In this document: piece after piece, positions 1 to 4,643 of the stretch | How positions within the stretch are numbered: position 1 is the stretch's first letter | Layout of the letters: the number at the start of each line of letters is the position of its first letter | Assembly (NCBI GenBank): GCA_964631335.1 | Contig: CAZVXD010000076.1 | Span: forward strand, 1 to 8,740 | Direction of reading: 5' to 3' | DNA: 8,740 bases | Source of the DNA: JAFGHJ01 sp964631335 | GTDB taxonomy: Bacteria; Hydrothermota; UBA3072 | The notes under the pieces: generated by a model | Told to the model about the DNA's origin: nothing | Database searches by the model: none | Seen by the model: only the letters and a program-made list of their open reading frames with translations | Program-made: the position numbers and the translations under genes

Positions 1-2
1 GT

Positions 3-233
3 ATCTCGACCGCCCCGATAATGCTTACGAACGAGAGCGGATCCGAATACCCCGCGCTCGACCAGATCCGTGAACTTTATTTGTGGAAAAACTATTATGA
101 AGATAGCCTGACTGTACCCACAAACTGGTCGCCTGGGGACCCTAGAGTCGTACAGGAAGGTCGGGATTATTTTAATTATGAGCGACCGGATTACACAACT
201 TATCCCTATCCGCATCCATTAAGAGATAGATAA
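3..233 (+). CDS. C-terminal end of a probable exported beta-helix-type protein (partial)
   Basis: The frame is open from the first bases of the window to the TAA at 231-233, giving 76 codons with no stop. The gene therefore begins upstream, and the ATG at 21 is probably internal. The visible end is rich in Tyr, Asn, Asp and Pro and finishes with a GRDYFN segment followed by a PDYTTYPYPHPLRD tail. From memory, very similar tails (GRDYFN, then PGYTPYxYPHPL) close right-handed parallel beta-helix repeat proteins and related large secreted proteins of environmental bacteria. The repeat domain itself lies outside the window, so the family call rests on the tail alone. No membrane segment or sorting signal is visible in this part. 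The base composition is richer in GC than the spacer that follows. Function and substrate cannot be given. Confidence 0.6.
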   Translation: MSTAPIMLTNESGSEYPALDQIRELYLWKNYYEDSLTVPTNWSPGDPRVVQEGRDYFNYERPDYTTYPYPHPLRDR

Positions 234-308
234 AAGAAAGTTAGTATAGAAGAAAAAAAACTACAATTCCTGCAGTTTCTACATATGAGTAATATAGTCA
301 TTAGCCGC

Positions 309-329
309 TTGTCACTGGTCACTTGTCAA
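309..329 (+). repeat. Three tandem 7-bp units (TTGTCAC-like)
   Basis: The units are TTGTCAC (309-315), TGGTCAC (316-322) and TTGTCAA (323-329), each differing from the first at one position at most. It is a short tandem array in non-coding DNA, with no recognised function. Confidence 0.5.
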
Positions 330-348
330 AAAAAACAACTTAAAAAAT

Positions 349-376
349 CGGTGTTTATCAGTGTAAATCCGTGGCT
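349..376 (+). repeat. Member 1 of a GTGTTTATC-GTGTAAATC-CGTGG repeat family
   Basis: It reads GTGTTTATCA followed by GTGTAAATCC and GTGGC. Related, diverged copies lie at 825-854 and 943-974 in the same orientation. Each has an internal period of about 10 bp built on GTGT plus A/T-rich bases and ends with (C)GTGG or a variant. It is non-coding, and no mobile-element features are seen. Confidence 0.5.
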
Positions 377-383
377 AAATTTT

Positions 384-411
384 AGGATTTAGGATTTTGG
401 ATATAGGATTT
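384..411 (+). repeat. AGGATTT near-tandem repeat
   Basis: Exact AGGATTT copies are at 384-390, 391-397 and 405-411, with a diverged GGATATA between the last two. It is a simple short-period repeat in the spacer. Confidence 0.5.
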
Positions 412-472
412 GGTAAAACAAAAACTGCAAGTTCTACAGGTTCTACATGTGAATATTTTTTTGGGGTTATTG

Positions 473-503
473 AGTTCGTTGGGTTCTTAGCGTTCACTGG
501 GTT
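473..503 (+). repeat. Direct 12-bp repeat GTTCGTTGGGTT / GTTCACTGGGTT
   Basis: The copies at 473-484 and 492-503 differ at two bases and are offset by 19 bp. They lie in the non-coding spacer. Confidence 0.45.
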
Positions 504-513
504 AAAAAGTCTC

Positions 514-581
514 TTTGGTAAACTCACACTTGAGATTACTTCGCCCAGGTCAGGCAAGAAGCCAAACTCGTAATTACCAAA
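514..581. repeat. 68-bp unit with 8-bp inverted ends (TTTGGTAA ... TTACCAAA)
   Basis: TTTGGTAA at 514-521 is the exact reverse complement of TTACCAAA at 574-581, with 52 bp between. The interior is less AT-rich than its surroundings. It could be a decayed non-autonomous element or simply a chance inverted repeat. No target-site duplication was found by eye. Confidence 0.3.
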
Positions 582-616
582 ACAAACAAAAATAATGGTG
601 TGTGGGGTGGTTTTTT

Positions 617-640
617 GTCCTTTGCGGTCTTTGTGGTTCA
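617..640 (+). repeat. CCTTTGCG-TCTTTG-GGT repeat, copy 1
   Basis: It reads GTCCTTTGCGG followed by TCTTTGTGGTTCA. It pairs with a second copy at 913-937, in the same orientation about 300 bp away. The short period of 8 to 9 bp (TTTGCGG, TTTGTGG) makes it look like a micro-tandem element. Confidence 0.5.
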
Positions 641-755
641 TATTATTTGTTAGTGGTTTTACCGCGCTGTAGTATTCCGGTCAACTTTTTGTTTCTTTTC
701 CAAAAGATAAAAAATTCGCGACTAAGACACGAAGTTTTAATTATCTTTTATTAAT

Positions 756-774
756 GTTGGGGGCAAGCCCCAAC
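756..774. repeat. Small GC-rich inverted repeat (GTTGGGG-GCAAG-CCCCAAC)
   Basis: The 7-bp arms 756-762 and 768-774 are perfect complements around a 5-nt loop, GCAAG. There is no T-run directly after it on either strand, so it is not called a terminator. A similar small hairpin with a GCAAAGC core lies at 7827-7851. Confidence 0.5.
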
Positions 775-824
775 GCTACGTTTATTTCAAAAAGAGAATA
801 CTCTCCTACAAATTGATAGAAAAT

Positions 825-854
825 ATTCGTGATATTTGTGTTATTTGTTGTTAC
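825..854 (+). repeat. Member 2 of the GTGTTTATC-GTGTAAATC family
   Basis: It reads ATTCGTGATATTTGTG followed by TTATTTGTTGTTAC. It is the most diverged of the three copies but keeps the spacing of the CGTG/TGTG blocks and the final GTTAC shared with the 943-974 copy. Confidence 0.35.
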
Positions 855-912
855 TCGTTTTTAGGGATGGATGGTGTTTTAATCAATAATCTTAATTTTG
901 TTGTTTTTCTCC

Positions 913-974
913 GCGTCCTTTGCGTCTTTGCGGTGCGATTCTTCTTGTGTTAATCTTGTGTAATTTCGTGGTTA
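913..974 (+). repeat. CCTTTGCG copy 2 joined to member 3 of the GTGTAAT family
   Basis: Positions 913-937 repeat the 617-640 element (GTCCTTTGCG, then TCTTTGCGGTGCG). Positions 943-974 carry the GTGTTAATC-GTGTAATTTCGTGG unit. The two families sit side by side, ending 12 bp before the -35 box of the ilv promoter. Confidence 0.5.
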
Positions 975-985
975 CAGTTTAGGGG

Positions 986-1013
986 TTGACTTTTTTCACA
1001 CTTTTATTATAGT
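986..1013 (+). promoter_or_regulatory. Probable sigma-70-type promoter of the ilv operon
   Basis: A -35 box TTGACT (986-991) and a -10 box TATAGT (1008-1013) each match consensus at 5 of 6 positions and are 16 bp apart. Transcription would begin near 1019-1021, giving a leader of about 340 nt before ilvB. It is the best promoter-like sequence I see upstream of the operon. Confidence 0.6.
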
Positions 1014-1042
1014 ATCATCACAAAAAAAGGAGATATATTAAA

Positions 1043-1075
1043 ATGTTGGGAGTAGACTCGGGGATTTTAAGTTAA
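1043..1075 (+). CDS. Candidate leader peptide of the ilv operon (10 residues)
   Basis: A strong SD (AAAGGAG, 1026-1032) lies 10 nt before an ATG that opens a 10-codon frame, MLGVDSGILS, ending in TAA at 1073-1075. It starts about 23 nt after the predicted transcription start and is followed 8 nt later by a perfect palindrome and a series of overlapping hairpins. Four of its ten residues are Leu, Val or Ile, the end products of the pathway encoded downstream, which would suit ribosome-mediated attenuation as known for ilv and leu leaders in other bacteria. The enrichment is modest, since Leu, Val and Ile are common anyway, and there is no run of such codons. The position and SD are what I see; the regulatory role is inference. 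Confidence 0.4.
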   Translation: MLGVDSGILS

Positions 1076-1083
1076 CATACGAT

Positions 1084-1118
1084 TTTAGAGAAATCTCTAA
1101 ACGAGATACTTCCTATCT
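1084..1118 (+). promoter_or_regulatory. Three mutually exclusive small hairpins after the leader peptide
   Basis: Hairpin A is an 18-nt perfect palindrome (1084-1091 with 1094-1101). Hairpin B pairs ATCTC (1093-1097) with GAGAT (1103-1107) and uses the 3' arm of A. Hairpin C pairs AGATA (1104-1108) with TATCT (1114-1118) and uses the 3' arm of B. The 1:2, 2:3, 3:4 layout resembles an attenuator, but each stem is short and AU-rich, and C is not followed by a U-run. Confidence 0.35.
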
Positions 1119-1244
1119 GTACGTCAACGCTTCCCTTAAATATAAAATAGCAAATATATCATTACTTACTTTTCTAAAAGATAAATTCATTTTATTAAAA
1201 TTGACAAAATCAATGTACGTTTTTGACTTGAAATATTACGTACA
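1118..1244 (+). promoter_or_regulatory. TGTACGT arm present twice plus its inverted copy in the leader
   Basis: TGTACGT occurs at 1118-1124 and 1214-1220, and its reverse complement ACGTACA at 1238-1244. Either upstream copy can pair with the last one, giving two alternative RNA stems. The 1214-1244 pair (7-bp arms around 17 nt, arms about 24 bp apart centre to centre) could equally be a DNA operator for a dimeric regulator. Confidence 0.4.
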
Positions 1245-1254
1245 GGTGCTTATT

Positions 1255-1287
1255 ATGAAAATATTGAATAACCCGGAATTTTATTAA
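1255..1287 (+). CDS. Second candidate leader reading frame, ending inside a terminator-like hairpin
   Basis: An ATG at 1255 opens a 10-codon frame, MKILNNPEFY, with TAA at 1285-1287. A weak SD-like AGGTG (1244-1248) lies 6 nt upstream. The frame covers the whole 5' arm of the hairpin at 1264-1299 and stops in its loop, and an Ile-Leu codon pair (ATA TTG) falls at 1261-1266, just where the stem begins. A ribosome here would hold the hairpin open. Short frames of this length are common by chance, so confidence is low. Confidence 0.22.
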   Translation: MKILNNPEFY

Positions 1288-1311
1288 TTCAGGGTTCAAG
1301 AGCGTTTTGTT
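1264..1311 (+). terminator. Terminator-like hairpin in the ilv leader (possible attenuator)
   Basis: AACCC-G-GAATT (1270-1280) pairs with AATTC-A-GGGTT (1286-1296) around the loop TTATT, with a single G/A mismatch. TTG (1264-1266) and CAA (1297-1299) can extend the stem past a 3-nt bulge. A T-rich TTTTGTT follows at 1305-1311, five to eight bases after the stem. The gap and the interrupted T-run make it a weak classical terminator. It sits 59 nt before the ilvB start. Confidence 0.4.
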
Positions 1312-1340
1312 GTGAATATAAATATAAAATTTTGATTTTC

Positions 1341-1346
1341 AGGAGG
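1341..1346 (+). promoter_or_regulatory. Ribosome binding site that sets the ilvB start
   Basis: AGGAGG lies 12 nt before the ATG at 1359. A TTG codon at 1332 is in frame further upstream, but it precedes and overlaps this SD, so the ATG at 1359 is preferred. Confidence 0.75.
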
Positions 1347-1358
1347 TTTGTTTTAAAA

Positions 1359-3107
1359 ATGAAAAAGGATAAAATAGAAAAAAAGAAATTAAGTGGAGCT
1401 GAGATATTTATTAAGTCCCTTAAAGAAAAGAAAATAGATGTTGTTTTTGGATATCCTGGCGGAGCTGTTATCGATATTTTTGATGCTATGCACGATAGCG
1501 ATATAGATTTCTACTTAACGCGGCACGAACAGGGAGCGGCACACGCGGCTGACGGATATGCCAGAGCTTCCGGAAAATGCGGCGTTTGTATTGCTACATC
1601 CGGTCCCGGAGCCACAAATCTTGTTACAGGTATAGCCACTGCCCAGATGGATTCTATTCCTATGATAGCTATTACCGGACAGGTCGCGACAAGCCTTATT
1701 GGTAACGAAGCTTTTCAGGAAGTTGATGCAACCGGTATAACGAGAGCTATAACCAAACATAATTATCTGGTTAAAGATGTTGATAATCTTGCTCAGGTAA
1801 TTGACGAAGCATTTTATATTGCAACAACGGGTCGCCCCGGGCCAGTTCTTATTGATATTCCCAAAGATATTCAACAGCATAAAAGTTCAATAACGAAAAG
1901 CAAAGGGGTTAACATACCGGGTTATAAACCCACTTTAATGGGAAATTTGAAACAGATAAAAAGTGCAGCAGAATTAATTAACAAAGCAAAAAGGCCTGTC
2001 ATATATGCTGGTGGAGGAGTTGTTACCTCCGATGCCTCAGCTTTACTTAGAAGACTTGCAGAAAAAATAAATACGCCTGTTACTACTACATTGTTAGGCC
2101 TGGGTTCTTTTCCTGAAACACACGAGCTTTCTCTTGGTATGTTAGGTATGCATGGTACTCAATATGCTAACCTTGCAATAATGGAATCGGATGTCATCAT
2201 AGCTATAGGGGCACGTTTTGACGACAGAGTTACAGGAAAAATTTCCGAATTTGCTCCACATGCTAAGATAATACACATCGACATCGACCCATCTTCAGTC
2301 GGAAAAAACGTTCGGGTCGACATACCGATAGTTGGTGACGCAAAACAAATTTTAAAAGAACTCGATAAAGTTTTAAAGCCGAAAAAACACACGGATTGGA
2401 AAAAGGAAATCAATGAATGGAAGGAAAAACTTCCTCTTGTTTATAAAAAGAAGAAAGGTGTTGTTTCTCCCCAGTATGTTATAGAGTGTATTCGGGAGAT
2501 TACTAAGGGTAAGGCGATTATTTCCACAGAAGTGGGACAAAACCAAATGTGGGTCGCACAATTTTATAAATTCGAGGAACCTCGCACACTTTTGACTTCA
2601 GGTGGACTCGGAACAATGGGATATGGCTTTCCGGCTGCCATAGGGGCTAAAATCGCCAAACCAGATATACCGGTTTTCGATATTGCCGGTGATGGCAGTA
2701 TACAGATGAATATTCAGGAGTTGGCAACCGCGGTTATAAAAAACATCGGGGTTAAGATAATAATTCTCAATAATGGTTTTCTTGGCATGGTCAGGCAATG
2801 GCAGGAGTTATTTTACGAGAAAAGATATTCTGCAACCTGCCTTAGAACCGGAGCATTAAATCCTGATAAAGTTAAAAAGACTAAAAAATGTCCGGAATAC
2901 ACGCCTGATTTTGTTAAACTTGCAGAAGCTTACGGTGCGACAGGTATGAGAGTTACCAGGAATGAGGATGTTAAGAATGTGATTGATAAGGCGTTAAAAA
3001 TAGATGGTCCGGTTATTGTCGATTGTATAGTTGATAGTGAAGAAAACGTTTTTCCGATGGTTCCTGCCGGCGCTTCACTACGTCAGATGATGGGAGGAAT
3101 GGCATAA
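1359..3107 (+). CDS. ilvB: Acetolactate (acetohydroxyacid) synthase, large catalytic subunit
   Basis: This ThDP-, Mg- and FAD-dependent enzyme condenses two pyruvates to 2-acetolactate (valine/leucine) or pyruvate with 2-oxobutyrate to 2-aceto-2-hydroxybutyrate (isoleucine). The 582-residue product has the normal family length. An N-terminal ThDP pyrimidine-binding domain (about 13-180) carries the YPGG motif (32-35) and RHEQGA with catalytic Glu57. A central FAD-associated domain (about 200-340) includes GARFDDR. The C-terminal ThDP diphosphate-binding domain (about 390-560) has GDGS at 444-447 and the partner NN at 471-472. After RYSATC an insertion of roughly 15-20 residues (about 495-514), flanked by Cys494 and Cys511, precedes the YTPDFVKLAEAYG segment; many IlvB proteins go almost directly from one to the other. 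The stop shares one base with the ilvN start. It is the first gene of the operon and is probably regulated through the leader. Confidence 0.97.
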   Translation: MKKDKIEKKKLSGAEIFIKSLKEKKIDVVFGYPGGAVIDIFDAMHDSDIDFYLTRHEQGAAHAADGYARASGKCGVCIATSGPGATNLVTGIATAQMDSIPMIAITGQVATSLIGNEAFQEVDATGITRAITKHNYLVKDVDNLAQVIDEAFYIATTGRPGPVLIDIPKDIQQHKSSITKSKGVNIPGYKPTLMGNLKQIKSAAELINKAKRPVIYAGGGVVTSDASALLRRLAEKINTPVTTTLLGLGSFPETHELSLGMLGMHGTQYANLAIMESDVIIAIGARFDDRVTGKISEFAPHAKIIHIDIDPSSVGKNVRVDIPIVGDAKQILKELDKVLKPKKHTDWKKEINEWKEKLPLVYKKKKGVVSPQYVIECIREITKGKAIISTEVGQNQMWVAQFYKFEEPRTLLTSGGLGTMGYGFPAAIGAKIAKPDIPVFDIAGDGSIQMNIQELATAVIKNIGVKIIILNNGFLGMVRQWQELFYEKRYSATCLRTGALNPDKVKKTKKCPEYTPDFVKLAEAYGATGMRVTRNEDVKNVIDKALKIDGPVIVDCIVDSEENVFPMVPAGASLRQMMGGMA

Positions 3108-3592
3108 TGAAAAGAATTATTTCTGTTCTTGTTGAAAATAAGTTCGGTGTCCTTGCGAGAGTTTCAGAGTTATTCAGCAGCAGGGGTTTTAATATTGTGA
3201 GTCTTTCTGTTGGTGAAACCCTTGATTCGAAGCTTTCCAGGATAACAATGGTTGTTGACGGAGACGAATATATTTTTGAAGAAATAAAAAAACAACTGAA
3301 TAAGCTTATAAACGTCATAAAAGTTCAAGATTTCACTAATGTTGAACATGTAGAGAGAGAAATGCTTCTTATAAAGGTTAACCTTTCAAGAAAAACCCGG
3401 GCTGAACTCATCGAAATTGTCGATATATTCAGAGCGAAGATAATAGATGTCGGAAGAAATACGATGACCGTCGAAATTACCGGTAAAGATAAAAAAATTC
3501 AGGCTTTTATTGAATTGGTTAAGCCTTTTGGTATTGTTGAAATAGTTAGAACCGGAAAGATAGCAATTGCCAGAAAAAAAGGAGGAGAATAA
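3107..3592 (+). CDS. ilvN: Acetolactate synthase, small regulatory subunit
   Basis: The 161-residue protein has the usual length of the IlvN/IlvH family. An ACT domain occupies about residues 3-77 and a C-terminal small-subunit domain about 85-158. The subunit binds IlvB, raises its activity and gives feedback inhibition by valine. Asn11, Gly14 and Asn29 match the positions that, when mutated in E. coli IlvH, give valine resistance, so feedback control is probably intact. The ATG overlaps the ilvB stop by one base (TAATG), and a GGGAGG motif lies inside the end of ilvB, indicating translational coupling. The next gene, ilvC, overlaps the stop in the same way. The name ilvH would be equally apt. 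Confidence 0.96.
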   Translation: MKRIISVLVENKFGVLARVSELFSSRGFNIVSLSVGETLDSKLSRITMVVDGDEYIFEEIKKQLNKLINVIKVQDFTNVEHVEREMLLIKVNLSRKTRAELIEIVDIFRAKIIDVGRNTMTVEITGKDKKIQAFIELVKPFGIVEIVRTGKIAIARKKGGE

Positions 3593-4593
3593 TGGCTGAA
3601 ATTTATTATGATAAAGATGTAGATATGAGTATTTTAGAAGATAAGACCATCGGTATTATTGGTTACGGAAGTCAGGGACATGCTCAGGCTCAAAATCTCA
3701 GAGATTCTGGATTAAATGTAATAGTTGCGGAAGTAGAAGGCACAGACAATTATAAATTAGCAAAAGAACATGGTTTTGAACCGCTCACAGCCGGCGAACT
3801 TGTTTCGAAAGCTAATATCATTGCCGTTCTGGTTCCGGATGAAATACAGGCGAAAATTTATAAAGGGTCCATAGAATCTAATTTAAAAGAAGGGAACGCG
3901 TTGCTTTTTTCTCACGGTTTTAACATTAGATTTAAGCAGATCGTTCCGCCTTCCTCTGTGGATGTTATAATGGTTGCCCCTAAAGGCCCGGGACATATCG
4001 TGAGAAGCGAATACGAAAAAGGCGGGGGAGTGCCGAATCTGGTAGCTGTAGAAAACGATGCCAGCGGGAACGCTTTAGAGGTGGCTCTGGCTTATTCAAA
4101 AGGAATAGGGGGAACAAAAGGCGGAACTATAAAAACCACCTTCGACGAAGAAACAGAAACAGATTTATTCGGTGAACAGGTAGTCCTTTGCGGTGGGGTT
4201 TCCGCGCTCGTTAAAAAAGGTTTCGAGGTTTTAACCGAGGCCGGATATCAGCCTGAAATCGCTTATTTTGAATGTATGCATGAACTTAAATTGATTGTTG
4301 ACTTGTTTTACCAGGGTGGTCTAAGCTATATGCGTTATTCTGTAAGCAATACTGCCGAATATGGTGATTTTACACGCGGAGAACGAATCATTACGGAAGA
4401 GACAAAAAAAGAGATGAGAAAGATTCTATCCGAAATAAAAGACGGTTCTTTCGCAAAAGAATGGATCGAGGAGTCGGCTAACGGAAAACCGAATCTAAAG
4501 AAATTCGAGGAAAAAGACAAAAATCATCTCATAGAAGTAACAGGTAGAAAATTAAGGAAAATGATGGACTGGATAGATGACAAAGTGGTATAA
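3592..4593 (+). CDS. ilvC: Ketol-acid reductoisomerase, class I, possibly NADH-preferring
   Basis: The enzyme isomerises and reduces acetohydroxy acids to 2,3-dihydroxy acids, using Mg2+ and NAD(P)H. At 333 residues it is a short class I form. The Rossmann domain has GYGSQGHAQAQNL (24-36), His108 in SHGF and the KGPGH motif. The C-terminal knotted domain supplies the Mg ligands Asp191, Glu195, Glu227 and Glu231, and Ser252 for substrate, so the catalytic set is complete. The cofactor loop after the second strand reads AEVEGTDNY (46-54), where most homologues have GLRxGSxSW. The phosphate-binding Arg and last Ser are replaced by Val48 and Asn53, and acidic Glu47, Glu49 and Asp52 are present. 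From published work on this family I infer a preference for NADH. The start overlaps the ilvN stop by one base, and a GGAGGAG SD lies at 3581-3587. Confidence 0.97.
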   Translation: MAEIYYDKDVDMSILEDKTIGIIGYGSQGHAQAQNLRDSGLNVIVAEVEGTDNYKLAKEHGFEPLTAGELVSKANIIAVLVPDEIQAKIYKGSIESNLKEGNALLFSHGFNIRFKQIVPPSSVDVIMVAPKGPGHIVRSEYEKGGGVPNLVAVENDASGNALEVALAYSKGIGGTKGGTIKTTFDEETETDLFGEQVVLCGGVSALVKKGFEVLTEAGYQPEIAYFECMHELKLIVDLFYQGGLSYMRYSVSNTAEYGDFTRGERIITEETKKEMRKILSEIKDGSFAKEWIEESANGKPNLKKFEEKDKNHLIEVTGRKLRKMMDWIDDKVV

Positions 4594-4643
4594 AAAATAG
4601 GTCTCGGGTTTTAGGTATTAGAGTTAAAAAACTGGAGGATTTA

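Larger units (their letters stand above)
270..452 (+). repeat. Two diverged copies of a CTGCA-GTTCTACAT-TGA element
   Basis: One copy lies at 270-288 (CTGCAG then TTTCTACATATGA) and one at 425-452 (CTGCAAG, then GTTCTACA twice, ending ATGTGA). The second copy contains an internal 8-bp duplication (431-438 and 440-447). Between them sit the 7-bp tandem, a GTGTAAAT unit and the AGGATTT units. No function is known to me. Confidence 0.4.
234..985. other. Long spacer without a convincing gene, made of short degenerate repeats
   Basis: This stretch of about 750 bp is AT-rich, and I find no SD-led reading frame with recognisable protein content. It is a patchwork of short repeats, listed separately: a 7-bp tandem near 309, GTGT/AAAT/CGTGG units near 349, 825 and 943, AGGATTT units near 384, a 12-bp pair near 473 and 492, CCTTTGCG units near 619 and 918, a hairpin at 756-774 and a 68-bp unit with inverted ends at 514-581. 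An 88-codon minus-strand frame at 375-641 lies wholly inside these repeats and is judged spurious. Similar low-complexity motifs are, from memory, common between genes in several environmental bacterial lineages. No terminator for the upstream gene is clear. Confidence 0.7.

Noticed and set aside
309..411. CRISPR array
   Set aside because: The units are 7-12 bp, with no regular 25-40 bp repeats or unique spacers, and no cas genes are in the window.
375..641. 88-codon minus-strand reading frame in the long spacer
   Set aside because: It lies entirely in the degenerate repeats, its N-terminus is the translation of a CCTTTGCG repeat, no family is recognised and no good SD precedes it.
1201..1256. 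Second promoter inside the leader (TTGACA at 1201, TTGACT at 1223, TATTAT at 1251)
   Set aside because: No combination gives a spacing near 17 bp; the available spacing from TTGACT to TATTAT is 22 bp.
1291..1304. T-box riboswitch core (AGGGTTCAAGAGCG resembles AGGGTGGNACCGCG)
   Set aside because: Only about 9 positions agree, the tRNA-acceptor-binding TGG is missing, and the AGGGTT lies in the 3' arm of the hairpin, not in an antiterminator bulge.
1332..1358. Extension of IlvB to an upstream TTG
   Set aside because: The TTG comes before the AGGAGG that serves the ATG at 1359, and the added residues match no family N-terminus.
1515..1880. 121-codon minus-strand frame inside ilvB
   Set aside because: It is the antisense shadow of a strongly conserved catalytic region and has no SD or family match.
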